This document shows, piece after piece, positions 42,501 to 53,290 of a stretch of DNA of 64,000 nucleotides. Position numbers and translations under genes: made by a program. Each line of letters begins with the position of its first letter. Position 1 is the stretch's first letter. Under the pieces are notes generated by a model. It did not search any database, was not told the DNA's origin, and was given only the letters and a program-made list of their open reading frames with translations. Source of the stretch: Coenobita brevimanus (lineage: Eukaryota; Arthropoda; Malacostraca; Decapoda; Coenobitidae); contig CM064690.1 of the NCBI GenBank assembly GCA_032717465.1, positions 14,314,830 through 14,378,829 on the forward strand. The letters are read 5' to 3'.

Positions 42501-42859
42501 TCTCTCTCTCTTTCTCCTCATCATTTGCACTCATTACATTCCAGGTTGCCATCCGTACCGTATCATGTCCTTTGTACTGTCCTTAGTTATCATCTTTTGG
42601 TCAGTCCAGGTCCGAGGCTTCTTGTTCGTATTTTTAGTTGTTTTCCGGGGAGGGGCACTAACCCTCTGCCAACCCACTTGCTGGCACATAAGGAACACAT
42701 GTTGGTTGGTTATAAGGTTACCACCCAGCGTTGTAAATGATTTCTTGGTTTACAGGAAATTGTTTGGCTTACCACTCGATGTTGAGCTACTGGTACCCTA
42801 AAAACAGGATACCGATACACTAAGTGGGTGGATGATGGGCGCCCCCATCCACGTCAAAT
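39594..42859 (-). mobile_element. RTE-like LINE copy R2, full length, 7-bp target duplication
   Basis: GTCAAAT flanks the element at 39594-39600 and 42853-42859. The LINE (39601-42852, 3252 bp) reads on the minus strand and ends in a TAGA microsatellite. It keeps a 5' leader (42556-42852) whose outer part matches the head of the 365-bp element at 54043, so both ends of the family can be defined here. It is the only RTE copy in the window with a complete 5' end. Confidence 0.88.
39620..42557 (-). pseudogene. RTE-like LINE protein in R2, broken
   Basis: Starting at an ATG near 42555-42557 (MATWNVMSANDEE) the order is: endonuclease with VTETKWRGE and later SDHYL, linker with AWWNEEV, polymerase with KAPGNDG, FRKGRGCVDQIFFLRSL, the FADD core near 40370-40382, then GSVM, and the C-terminal domain near 39634-39822. 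Stops and frame changes divide it into at least seven stretches, so it is inactive. Expected intact length would be about 960 residues, judged from the span. Confidence 0.85.
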
Positions 42860-42954
42860 ATAAGTCTGGGAAAAATCAGACTTAGTAAACTGTACCCCAA
42901 AATGACAGTGTTTACTCCACCTATGACAAAAAAACATTATCTAAAAACAGTTTA

Positions 42955-43335
42955 CGAGCGGCGTTCAAAAAGTTTTGGCAATGGAAATAAAAGCAAAATT
43001 AATAGAGATATGCATTTATTGAAGTTCACACTCCTTCAACATACTCTCCTCTAAAGTTTACACACTTCTGGAGCTGTGTCATCCACATAACAAAGCACTC
43101 CGAGTACTCAGAAACAGGTATACTCTTCAGTTCTGAATTTATCCTCCTGGCAAGATCCTGTTCCCTTCGAAAATGGATCCCAGGAGGCTTTTCTGACAAC
43201 TTAGGGAATAGCCAAAAGTCACACGGTGTCAGGTCAGGACGGCACCATGTGACTTTTGGCTATTCCCTAAGTTGTCAGAAAAACTTGCTGGAATCCATTC
43301 TCGAAGGGAACAGGACCTTGCCAGGAGGATAAATT
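42955..43335 (-). pseudogene. mariner transposase C-terminal fragment in head-to-head duplicate
   Basis: The minus strand reads PDLTPCDFWLFPKLSEKPPG, then REQDLARRINSEL and a C-terminal CVNFRGEYVEGV, as in mariner transposases (DLxPCDFWLFP holds the last catalytic Asp). Past it, at 42955, lies the element end with TA before it (CGAGCGGCGTTCAAAAAG). On the other side the same segment from CDFWLFPK to RRINS is repeated in opposite orientation at 43243-43335. The two arms (43134-43228 and 43243-43335) form a large hairpin around a 14-bp centre. Confidence 0.85.
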
Positions 43336-43687
43336 CAGGGTTGCCATTTGGTATTTTTCATTACCGAGTGTGGGCCAATTTGGTAATGAAAAATTCTTTT
43401 GGTAATGAATCAGAATAATGCATTACCAAACGGATTTTTCACATGTATGAGGGTACACAGGATGGAGGTGGTGGATTGTTTGCTCTCTGATTAATCTACT
43501 AACCAACATAGCATGAAAATAATCAACATTCTGTTAATTATAAGGAGAGTGATTACATTTATTTACACTTGTATATATAATGAGTGAAGAATAAATGCTA
43601 GCTTTACGAATTTGGTATTGAAAAGTTAAATTTGGCAATGAAAATTGAGGAGTTTGGTAATGTGGCCTTTGCGATCTGGCAACTCTG
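43336..43687. mobile_element. hAT-type MITE
   Basis: Ends are CAGGGTTGCCA (43336-43346) and TGGCAACTCTG (43677-43687), an 11-bp inverted repeat with one mismatch of the CAGRG form typical of hAT elements. Inside, TTTGGTAATGAAAA-type repeats recur in both directions. No 8-bp target duplication is evident, perhaps because the left side abuts the mariner hairpin. Confidence 0.5.
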
Positions 43688-44257
43688 TTTCCCAGCCACC
43701 ACCAAGGCACCAACAGTTACTGCCTAACTTCGATCGTGAGCAGATGCTTATCGCAGTGGAAGCCACACGTGCTCGTTTTATGTGAATAAACAGTGAATAA
43801 ACTGCAATACCTTGCCACTACAGTAGACCACACGGGAATTTACAGTGTTGTGCAATGTTAAGAAATAAGAATTTAGAATGCGAAGGATTAAGTGTGGAAT
43901 GCAACCTGGCGGTTGAAACTGGCCTGGTGCAATTAACAATGTGCAGTGTTAAACAATTATAACTAACAGTGCAAAGAATTACTGTAAGTGCAGCACGACA
44001 CTAGATTACTGTACATGCTTCAAGAGCATTTTTACCACTGCCAAAGCCTTTAGAGAAGGCAGCCACGGACGTGCTGTAAGTACCCTGGCTGTGGTACAGT
44101 CAATTGTAATTCCTCATTCTTTGGTTTCTTATCATTTATTTAATGTTTTGTGTCCATTATTGGGGTGAATAGGGTCCTAAATAGTTTAAATAGGTGCTAT
44201 GCATGTCTGGTAGGGAGTTATTTAGGTGGCTTTTATAGTTAGGCTGGGTTAGGGTCC
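43688..44257. other. Unassigned stretch
   Basis: No recognised domain or repeat; it is the left flank of the piggyBac-like element. Confidence 0.4.
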
Positions 44258-45754
44258 TTAACCCCTCTGTGAGGCAATTCGGAATCCGCAGATATGCCCC
44301 GGGAGGCAAAAGTTTCGGGAAATTAGAGAAGTCATATTTTTATGATTTATGTGTTTCGGATGATGGATAATGATGAAATATCAATAAAGATAATAAAATA
44401 AAAATATTGTACCTACCCATTACTGAAGGTACAACCGATGATTGCAGTATGGGTAATCCTTGAGGAAGCCACAGAATGTAAATAAACACAACTTTTTTCC
44501 ATCTGTTGTTTTACTGATAGTTTGAACAGAACATTCATTTTGTTATTAGAAAAACTTATTTCTTTCTTCTGTGTACAATTATTTTCAAAACAACTTGTTT
44601 CCATAATCAAAAAATTGTAATATCAACTTTTGACCTTTACTTCTGCCACCAGTAATCAGAACAGAACTTATTTCCTCATTCAACAAAACTTTTCTTCTTG
44701 TTCTTATATTTTGAACAGAACATTCTTTCGTTGTTAGAAAAACTTATTTTTTGCTTCTGTGTACAATTATTTTCAAAACAAATAATCAAGAATTTCACCA
44801 TCAAAAAATAGGAGAAAATACTCCATTTCAGAACTGTTTTTGTCTACACCAGCAGCCCTTGTCACTCCACTGTGAGTTGCATCAAATCTATAGCGATTTG
44901 GTATGAATCTGTCACCATTTGCCCAGATAAACCCAGATCCATCAGCACTACCAGTACCACCAGGCCTACGGGGAGGGTCACACACCCTGGGATCATCATC
45001 AGCATCATCATCACTTGGGTCTGAATCATCATCACTCTCGTCACTCACGGGAATAAATCCATCACTGTCACTGTCTCCCATCCCCTCACTGTCACTACCA
45101 CTCTCCTGGTCATCACTATTGTACTCCAAACCTGGCGATAACTTACGTTTCACGCCAATACTACTCACTGATACCCCAGAGGTTGACGGAATTTGTGTAT
45201 CACTGGCCGAAAATCCTTCAAAATCGGTGATGTCATTTACTTCCCTCTCTTCACCGAGTCTACTAGTCACTTCAGAGTTCTCTAAGTTGCTGTTCAGTTC
45301 TGCCATATCATCTGAAGCCTGTGTTGAGGGCAAAAAATGAAGATTTCCTTCTAACTCCATGATAAACACAATCGTGTTGCCTTAACTCTGTGTGTGTTGC
45401 AGACGTGAAAAAAAATTGGCCACATGTACTGTTATTATAGCATATTTTTGAAGCATTTTAGGCACATATTTGTTTGTAGAAAATCATGTTATGATTTATG
45501 AGTCATTTTTAGTGAATTATTTGGGCATAAAATGCGAAAATAAAAAATTAATCCACCTCAAAACCAATACATTTGTACCAGCAGGTTTGTTTACATACCG
45601 GGTATGACCTCAGACCACTCTGAGTGCAACATGGAAGGTGGGGGGTATCAAACAATGTCACCCGTCGCCTGAGGCTCTTTTACTCATAAGTCCCGACCTG
45701 GTATCCCATCAAGAGAACCCATCTTAAGACCTGACCTGGACTTAAAGGGTTAAG
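44258..45754 (-). mobile_element. piggyBac-like element, internally shortened
   Basis: TTAA lies at both edges (44258-44261 and 45751-45754), and both ends read inward as TTAACCC (left TTAACCCCTCTG, right complement TTAACCCTTTAAG), which fits piggyBac insertion at TTAA. The 1489-bp element holds only the start of the transposase (44773-45369). In its 3' part a segment of about 70 bp containing AATAATTGTACACAGAAG is present twice (near 44540-44590 and 44720-44775). Non-autonomous. Confidence 0.82.
44773..45369 (-). CDS. N-terminal part of a piggyBac-like transposase (PGBD-type)
   Basis: An intact 198-codon frame. Residues 1-75 are acidic and Ser-rich; about residues 75-125 form a strongly acidic tract (DSDSDGFIPVSDESDDDSD in part), common at the N-terminus of piggyBac proteins. 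The start of the catalytic-domain lead-in follows (GVDKNSSEMEYFLLFFDGEILDYLF). The frame stops exactly there, before any catalytic Asp. The unbroken acidic frame may be recent or maintained; a truncated protein could at most act without cutting. A translation of this frame on the other strand is a shadow. Confidence 0.7.
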   Translation of the reverse strand: MFIMELEGNLHFLPSTQASDDMAELNSNLENSEVTSRLGEEREVNDITDFEGFSASDTQIPSTSGVSVSSIGVKRKLSPGLEYNSDDQESGSDSEGMGDSDSDGFIPVSDESDDDSDPSDDDADDDPRVCDPPRRPGGTGSADGSGFIWANGDRFIPNRYRFDATHSGVTRAAGVDKNSSEMEYFLLFFDGEILDYLF

Positions 45755-45889
45755 TACCAGTCTAGGAGCCAGGGGCCCACTTTCCGGACGGGACAACTTT
45801 CCAGACATGCCTTTGGCTCTATTACATCGGATAGAGGAGGGATTACTGTATATATATAATACATATATAAACAGTATATGTATATAAAC

Positions 45890-47360
45890 GGTATGTATTT
45901 TTTGTTGAATTTCATTTCCCACATCCTTCCCCACTCATGAATCTTATCCAGGTCCTCCTGCAGCATTGTACAGTCTACAGTACTTCAATTTATTCGTTCC
46001 TCATGATCTTTGCATCGTCAGCAAACAGACTTGCATAACTGTTCATTCCATCTACCATATTGTTTACGTAAATCAGAAACATTACTTATGCTAACACCAA
46101 GCCCTGTGGGACTCCACTTGTTACTTCTCTCCATCAAGACATCCTGTCTTTTATTACTATCCCCATTTTTCTCTCTCAAGAAGTCTGTCATCCACTCCAA
46201 GAGGTTCCCTTTCAGTCCTCCTATGTGTTCCAATTTCTACATTAGTTGCTTATGTTGTGGTAGCTACCTTGTCAAAGACTTTCTCCAGATCTAAATACAC
46301 ACAATCCATCCAACTCTCTCTCTCGTGTAGCACGTTGATTGCCGTTGAGTAGAAGCTCAACAGGCTGGAAACACACGACCTTCCACTTCTGAATCCGGAC
46401 TGACTTTTTGCCAAAATGTCCGTCTTCTCCATATATTTTATCCATCTCTCTTCAGGATTCTCACACAATTTTGCGACCATGCTGGTCAGGGACACTGGTC
46501 TGTAATTCAGGGGTTCTTCCTTGTACCCTTCCTTGTAAATTGGTACCACATTGGCCATCTTCCATTCCCAAGGCATTTTCCCTTCTTCCAGAGAACATAT
46601 AATTAAACCATGAACCTTATCCAACAGTTGTTCTCTGCATTCCTTTACTATCCAGTTAGAGGTCCTGTCTGGCCATGGGGCCTTCCTTACACCTTGAGTT
46701 TCCAGTAATTTGTGTACTTCTTGCACTTCAACTTTTAAATCTTTTACTGGTAACACTACATTTCTAGTCACTCCCTCCTCCTCCACAAATTCACTTTCTC
46801 TAGTGAAGACTGAATGGAAGCATTTGTTCATATTTCAGCTTTCATAACCGCATCTTTATAGACATTTCATTCTACTTTCAGCTTATTGATTCCTTCCTTT
46901 TGTTTCAGTTTGCCATTAACAAACCTGTATAACAATTTAGGTTTTTCGTTACATTTGTCAACTGTACCTTTTTCGAGTTTGTTTCTTCCCGTCTGTGTAT
47001 TGTATATTCATTTCTAGCGCTTTTATATTCTTCCTTTGTTCTATCATTACTTCTCTTTCTCCAATTGTTCCATGCCTTATCCCTTCTTTTTTTTGCTTTC
47101 ATACACCATTTGTTGAACCAGTCTTTACTCAGTTCTCTTTCCCACTAACTTTTGGCATGTACATTTCACACCTGTATTGTAGAAGTCAACAAAGATATCC
47201 CACTTCTTCTGTATCTCTCTTGTTCCCCAGAATTCTCACCAATCCGCTTCTTCGACAAATTTTCTAGTCCTGTAAATTTTGCTTTCTGAAAGTTGTATCT
47301 TCCATGCCCGTATAGCTGGTCTCATCTCCCCATTTCCTTCCATCGTTTGGACTCTGTCAC
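45890..47360 (-). pseudogene. CR1-like LINE, linker and reverse transcriptase part
   Basis: Minus-strand order from 47360: linker (KAWNNWRKRSNDRTKEEY), then polymerase with VRKAPWPDRTSNWIVKECREQL, NVVPIYKEGYKEEPLNYRPVSLTS, FRSGRSCVSSLLSFYS, YLDLEKVFDKV, the NKWSPTGLG remnant of the PQGSVL block, and FADD at 46014-46025. It ends near EWGRMWEMKFN at about 45900. Several frame changes break it. The element continues with its endonuclease at 48240-48835; an LZ LINE separates the parts. Confidence 0.82.
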
Positions 47361-47394
47361 TACACGATCACTTTTTCGGATAGGACACAGATAT

Positions 47395-48235
47395 TTCAGA
47401 GATTCAAAGACGAGGGAAAGTGGCCATGTGCAGTTTGCCACAGGTGCGTGGGAGGTAATTCCATCTTGTGCGGTGTTTGTGATAAATGGGTGCACAAGAG
47501 ATTTGTGGCATCAAAGGAAGACTGCGAGATAATGCTGATTTTATGTGTGCGGTGGGTCAGGGAGAGCAGGTGGAGATTGTCAGGCGTGAAAGATTGAACT
47601 TGCTGGTGAATCTCTTGTGTGTGTGGAAGAGTTTTTTTATTTGGGAGACATGTTGTGTGCTGGAGGTGGGGCTGGAGCTAGCTCTGTGGCTAGGGTGAGA
47701 AGTGGTTGGAAGAAGTTCAGGGAGCTGTTGCCTCTCCTGACATTGAGAGGACTCTTCGTATATGCTAAGGGGTTTTGGTATGCAGCATGTGTTAGGAGTG
47801 TAATGCTGTATGGTAGTGAGACCAGGGCAGTAAAGGAGGTGGATATTCGCAGGGTCAGACGTACAGAAATGACAATGATTAGGTGGACGTGTAGTGCGTC
47901 CTTGCGTGCAAGGTCTGGGGGAGCTGGGTTTACGATGGAAGAGTTGAGAGGTAGGATGGGACTGGAGTGTATTGGTGTTGTGATGAGGAGAGGTAGATTG
48001 AGATGGTTTGGGCATGTGGGGGAGGATAATTGGGTGAGGAAGGTGAGAAGTGTTAATATTGGGGGTGGGATTATGAGGGGTAGACCGAGAAAGATGTGGG
48101 ACGAGGTCATTAAGTGTGACCTCAGGGTTAAAGGACTGAACAGGGAGGCTGCAATAGATCGTGCAGCATGGAGAGCCGCCATTAGGTGACCAAGGCCGAC
48201 GCATGCAAGCATGTTGGAGCTTTTTAAAAATGAAA
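47395..48235 (+). mobile_element. LZ-family LINE, 3' end (copy LZ2)
   Basis: A plus-strand insertion into the CR1-like LINE. It opens with a PHD-like zinc segment (CAVCHRC...CGVCDKWVHKR at about 47432-47505), then the LZ C-terminal module: EEFFYLGDMLCAGGGAGASS, SGWKKFRELL, YGSETRAVKEVDIRR, and RLRWFGHVGED. The frame 47617-48189 is open to its natural end (AAIR, then a stop). The zinc segment lies in another frame, so about two frame changes are needed; it is a 5'-truncated, damaged copy. Confidence 0.85.
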
Positions 48236-48239
48236 TGAT

Positions 48240-48835
48240 TCAGTTGCATTAGTATACTTGGTTAGAATTAAGTCTAGACTTGCTGGTGTGTTATCACCTC
48301 TTAATCTTGTCTCTTCTTTGACTGACTGTCATTACATTGTCCATTGCTATATTTAACAGTGTACTTCCTCAAATCTTCACTACTTTCTGAGTCCCACTCC
48401 TCCCAGTTTACCTCTTTACAGTTGAAGTCACCCATCAGGATTGTGTTGCTGCCTTTCTCAATCACTTTCTGTAGGTATCCAACCATGTCTGACCGCATCT
48501 GATACTCCTACTCATTCCATGCCTTTGGGAGGGTCATAGGCTACTGCGATGTCTCTCCTGCCTTTGTTTCTGATTTCTCTTACCATGTTTATCACTTCCG
48601 CCCTACCTTCTCCCAGTTCCACACTATCCACAGTTAGGCTGTTTTTCACTGCTATCATCACTCCTCCACCCTTTTTTTTTCTATCTCTTCTCCATAATTT
48701 ATATTTTCCATCTCCCATTTGGATTTCAGTATTCTTACTTAGCTTGGTCTCTATGAAGCACATACTGTCTGGCTCATTTACTCTCAAGAAATCACCTATT
48801 TCTAGCCTTGCTGAGATTAGACCATCTGTATGCAC
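48240..48835 (-). pseudogene. CR1-like LINE, endonuclease part
   Basis: Continuation of the element at 45890-47360. From 48835: DGLISARLEIGDFLRVNEPDS is followed by MCFIETKLS (catalytic Glu), GGGVMIAVKNSL, VAYDPPKG, then in a new frame TILMGDFNCKEVNWEEW. This is an APE-type endonuclease with the Glu and the GDFN motif kept. Frame change near 48510. Confidence 0.8.
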
Positions 48836-49020
48836 CTAGGAGGAAAATGCAGAAGTTGAAAAACCAAGCAGTAAGGAATGCCTTCTATACAGAGATGAGT
48901 AGATTTGTGGCTGAACAGGGAGCTGTTGATAGAAGTGTTAACGAACAGTACAGAGCTCTCAAGAACAATCTCCTTAGAGTTACTGATTCTGTGGATGAAC
49001 AAAGGGCCTTCAAAGATGTA
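48826..49020 (+). pseudogene. LZ linker fragment
   Basis: YAPRRKMQKLKNQAVRNAFYTEMSRFVAEQGAVDRSVNEQY (in parts) matches the LZ3 linker at 50745-50940 closely. It is a detached fragment or an internal duplication; the following 49030-49200 is also LZ-like (KENRRLIQEWK) but quickly lost. Confidence 0.7.
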
Positions 49021-49882
49021 AGGTAACATGGTGGTGGGATGAGGGTGTAGAAATCACAGTAAAGGAGAATAGAAGACTTATCCAGGAGTGGAAAAGAGGG
49101 TGGTAAGAGAGGAATACTAGGTTACCAAGAATATGGTTAGAAGAAGGTATGCAGGGCAAAATATGAGTAAGACGCTAATATGAAGATTAGGCCAGCATAC
49201 TCTCCCAAACACTGTTCTCTAACTTTCTCAAGCACAGGTCCACATGCTTTTTAAATCTCACACAACACACCCCATGTCACAGGGGTTGATGCTAGCAAGA
49301 GCATGCAGCCAGAAAACTTTGCCCCTCCTACTTAGTGGCAGACCAGAGGAGAGGCGTGATGCAGGCATCACCAATGTAGTTTTTGGGACCGAGATGGGAT
49401 GAGGCTCGGATTTGTGACAGAGGGTACACGGCACTGCGGTTCCCAGACTGCCACTTACGCCCAATAAATAGGCGCCCAAACCCTGGAGTAGTGCCCCAGG
49501 ATGCTGTCCTGTCAGTGGGTGCATATTGGTGGGGCAGTTACAGTGCCAAGGAATGCTTGAAGAGTATCCCTGTAGCTGTCCTGACAGGGTGCCCTGAAAC
49601 TTCTGCTGCTGCCACTGGCCACAGATGGTGGGCAATGGGTCCCAGATCCCATGCCTGGACTAGAGACTGTGCAGGTGGGAAGGGCCTGTGGTCTGTCTCT
49701 CCTCATATTTTATTTTTACTGACATGACATAAAAATAAGAAAAGCCAAAGCATACCTGGGGAAACTAAATCACCTAAGGGTATCAGAGTAGCATCTTGGA
49801 AGGTGGGTAGTTTAAAGGATAGATTGGGGGAAGTAGCTGAGTAGGAGATGGGTGGATGTTGACTGTGTACAGGAAGCTATAG

Positions 49883-50103
49883 TCGTTTTTTGTTATTGAG
49901 GCGAAGATGCACTTAACAGGTTGTTGATGATTGGCTGAATGCACATGTCAAAATAACTTATTTACTAACCCAAATTTCTCCCTCAGATATATATTATGTC
50001 AATTAATAATGTTAACGAGTAAAGAGATTATGAAATATTGTTGCATTCAGCCAGTCATCTCCAACCTGTCAAGTGCATCTTTGCCTCAATAAAAAAAACT
50101 GAG
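49883..50103. mobile_element. Foldback MITE with about 59-bp inverted arms
   Basis: The arms at 49884-49942 and 50042-50099 are inverted copies with few differences (both contain AAGATGCACTT and TGGCTGAATGCA when read inward) around a 99-bp AT-rich centre. TATAG stands on both sides (49878-49882 and 50104-50108). Comparison with LZ5 near 63885 suggests the uninterrupted target had TATAG-like sequence once. There is no coding capacity. Confidence 0.88.
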
Positions 50104-51389
50104 TATAGGTACAGGTGAGGATCAACCAGAGTGATTGCTGGGAGGGATTGTAGTTATAAGCTATTTTGGCAGGGAAGTGCAGATTGATATGATGGTGTGG
50201 GTATGCTGGTCAAGGAAAGTAGGTGGAATATGTCGTGAATGTAGTGAGAATGAATGAAAGGATTATGGTAGTGAAAATTTTGTTCAATAGGCTCATGATT
50301 TCATTTATATCAGCATGTGCTCCACAGGCTGGCCTGGAAGATATAGAAAAATATTTATTCTGGGCTACTTGATGTGTGTAGTATGTGGTGTGGGGGATGA
50401 TGAGATTGCTGATTTGGGAAAGGACTTAAATGGTCATATGGGTGATGCATCAAAGGGATATGAAGGGGATGTGCATTAGGTACGAGGAATGTGGAAGGGG
50501 AATGGGTACTTGAATTTAGGGAGGCAATGAACATGATTGTTTGCAACACGCATTTCAGGAAGAGAGAGAGTTGGTTGATTACACACGAGTCTGGGGGAAA
50601 CAGTAGCCAGAATGACTACTTCCCGGTCTTGAGGGCTGGAGGAAGTTGGTCAGGGATGTTGTCATAGGGAGAGAATTGTGTGTGTAGCAACACAAATTAC
50701 TGATGTGTGACATAGGGCTTGAAGAGTGGGTGGTGAAGAATAGGACTTATGCACCTAGGAGGAAAATATGGAAGTTGAAAAGCCGATCTATAAGGGATGC
50801 ATTCTATAGCAAGATGAGTAGAGTGGTGGCTGAACAGGGAGCTGTTGACAGAAGTGTTAATGAACAGTACAAAGTTCTCAAGAACAATCTGAGAGGCACT
50901 GATGCAGTGTTGATGGACAAGGAGCTCACCAATTCATAAGATAACATAGTGGTGGGATGAAGGTGTAGAAGCTGCAGTTAAGGAGAAAAGAAGGCTTTTG
51001 GGGAGTGGATAAGAAGTGGTAGCAAAGAGGAATACTTGGTTGCCAAGCATAGTGTAAGAAAGGTATACAGGGTAAAGTTTGAGTCTCAAAGACTTTTATT
51101 TGATAACCTAATAAGCATATAACCTAATAAGCATTGTCAGGGAGAATATGATAATTAAATTGGCACATCTGATGAAGAGGGAAAACAGGGATATAAGTGA
51201 CCAGTGCGTGAAGAATGATGAAGGAAAGGTAGTGGAGAACAGTGAGGATTTAAAGTGATGCCTGCTAGTGAGAGCATTGTGCTTAGTTGCTGTTTGAGGA
51301 ATTTGACTGGAACAGGGAAGGTTTGGAGTTAGCAGATCCAGTGTTTGACCCTAGTTCCATGCTGCTGCTGCTGTGAGCAAGGCACAGGG

Positions 51390-51570
51390 GCAGGGTGGCT
51401 CAGTGGTAGAGCATTGGACTCGGGACTGAAGGGGTCCTGAGTCTGAGCCATGCTGGGAGAGGTAGTGTCCTCCTGTCACTTAGCAGGGCTTTATGATCTA
51501 ATATAATAAGATCTTGCTGGGGGGAACATTTCCCCGCCATTTTTGAGCAGGGCAGTAGGCAGGATGCAGT
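51390..51570 (+). mobile_element. tRNA-like SINE
   Basis: TGGCTCAGTGGTAGAGC (51396-51412) is an excellent box A and D-arm; a degenerate box B (GTCCTGAGTCTGAGCC) follows at about 51434-51449. The anticodon region does not fold well and the acceptor ends do not pair, so it is a SINE head rather than a tRNA gene. It lies inside the LZ3 LINE. Confidence 0.6.
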
Positions 51571-53162
51571 TTGGGAAGGTGACACACATGTTTGGGTTGA
51601 CTGCTGAAATGCTGAAGGCTTCAGGAGATATAGGAGCGTAGTTCGTTACTGCCATAATAAGTGCAGTTATATAAGGGTGTGTTGTCCCAGATGATTGGCT
51701 GAAGTGTGTGATGGTAAATGTGTATGAGGGTAAGGTGATGCCCTGGCAAGAGGAAATTATTGAGTGTAACGTTTGGACCAGGTAATGGAGAGAGTTCTAG
51801 AAGGTATGATTAGGGAAAGAGTGAATATTGATAAGATACAGTTGGGTTTATGGCAGGCAAGTGACCGCTGATGCCAAATTCATTTTTCGACAGCTTCAGG
51901 AAAAATAGGCTATGTGGGAAAGAAATGGGATCTGTACTTTGTTTTTGTTGATTTGGAGAAGGTCTTTGACAGAGTCCCAAGAGAGGTGGTGAAGTGGGCA
52001 ATGAAAAAGCTAGGGATTGAGGAGTGCTTGGTTATGTAGGCTATGTGGGTGCTCACACCCAGGTGAGAGTGCATGGAGATTTGAGTGATGAGTTTTGCAT
52101 GAATGTTGGTTTACATTAGGGGTCAATCTTGAGACCCATACTGTTTATCATGGGTCTCAAGATTGACCTGTGGTAGACGTTGTATATCGGTGATCTGATG
52201 TTGATTGCAGGGATTGGAAAGGAGGAGGAGGAGAGATTTAGGAAGTGGAGAGATGGTATGAGGCCCAAGGGCTTGAGAGTAAATGCAGATAAAACATAAG
52301 TAGTGGCATCTAGGGTTGTTGGCAGTACCATAAAAGAACAGGGAGTGTGGCCATGTGCAGTATGCTGCAAAGGCATGGGAAGTAATTTCATCTTGTGCAG
52401 TATTTATGGTAAGTGGGTGAAAAAGAAATGTAGTGGTGTTAAAGGTTCACTGGGAGATAATGCTGATTTCTTATGGGTGGCGCATTTGGGAGAGCATGTG
52501 AAGATTGTCAGGCATGAAAAGATTGACCATGTTAATGAGTCTCTTGAGTGTCTGGAAGTGTTTTGTTACTTGGAAGACATGTTATGTGCTGTAGGTGGGA
52601 CTGGAGCTAGCTCTGTGGCTAGAGTTTGGAGTGGTTGGAAGAAGTTCATGAGCTGTTGCCTCTCGTGACATTGAGAAGGCTCTGTGCTGTGGGATCTTTG
52701 TATATGGCATGTGTTTTGAGTGTAATGCCATATGTAGTGAGACTTGGGCAATAAAGGATGAGGATATTTGAAGGATCAGACTTAAATGATACAGATGAGG
52801 TGGATTTGCCGTGTGGCCTTGAATGTGGTGCCTGGGGGGGTAGGTTTATGATGGAAGAGTTGAGAGGTAGGATGAGAATGGAGTGTATTGGTGTTGTGAT
52901 GAGAAGGGGTAGATTGAGATGGTTTGGGCATGTGGAGAGGATGCAGGATAACATTTGGGTGCTAAAAGTGAGAAGTGTAAATGTTGGGAGTCATGATGCG
53001 AGAGGCAGACTGAAAAGACCTGGGATGAGTTCATAAATTGTGACCAGAGGGATAAGGGACTGAATAGGGAGGCTGCCAGAGATTGAGCAGCATGGAAAGC
53101 CACTATTAGATGACTAAGGCTGATGCATGAATGCATGTATGTTGGAGCCATTATAAACAAAA

Positions 53163-53290
53163 ATGAACAAAACAGGTTTGGTTGATGTTATGGGGGATTG
53201 TGGTCGAGCAGCATAGAGAGCTGCCATTAGATGACCAAGGCTTATGCATGCAGTCATGAACGAAACAGAGGTTCGATGGTTGTCGGGGGA
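53163..53290 (+). repeat. Short LZ 3'-end fragment
   Basis: GCAGCATAGAGAGCTGCCATTAG and the following GACCAAGGC...CATGCA in parts repeat the last about 80 bp of the LZ3 copy just upstream. It looks like a tandem duplicate of the LINE tail. Confidence 0.6.

Larger units (their letters stand above)
49380..53160 (+). pseudogene. LZ-family LINE, long decayed copy (LZ3)
   Basis: The longest LZ copy. A 5' leader (about 49500-49745) matches that of LZ5 at 63500-63720. Endonuclease start near 49786-49875, then interruption by a MITE (49883-50103), remaining endonuclease to about 50690, a linker YAPRRKIWKLKSRSIRDAFY (50745-50940; a second copy of this segment lies at 48826-49020), polymerase remnants from about 51600 to 52320 (FVDLEKVFDRVPREVVKW in part, near 51945-52000), a PHD-like zinc segment CAVCCKGMGSNFILC near 52355, and the C-terminal module to about 53150. 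A SINE is inserted near 51390. Stops occur in every domain. Confidence 0.75.

Noticed and set aside
43688..44257. Possible host exon between the hAT-type MITE and piggyBac element
   Set aside because: No open frame with recognisable similarity and no paired splice sites that could be supported.
51390..51470. tRNA gene
   Set aside because: Box A is good but box B is degenerate, and neither acceptor stem nor anticodon arm pairs well. A SINE is the better reading.
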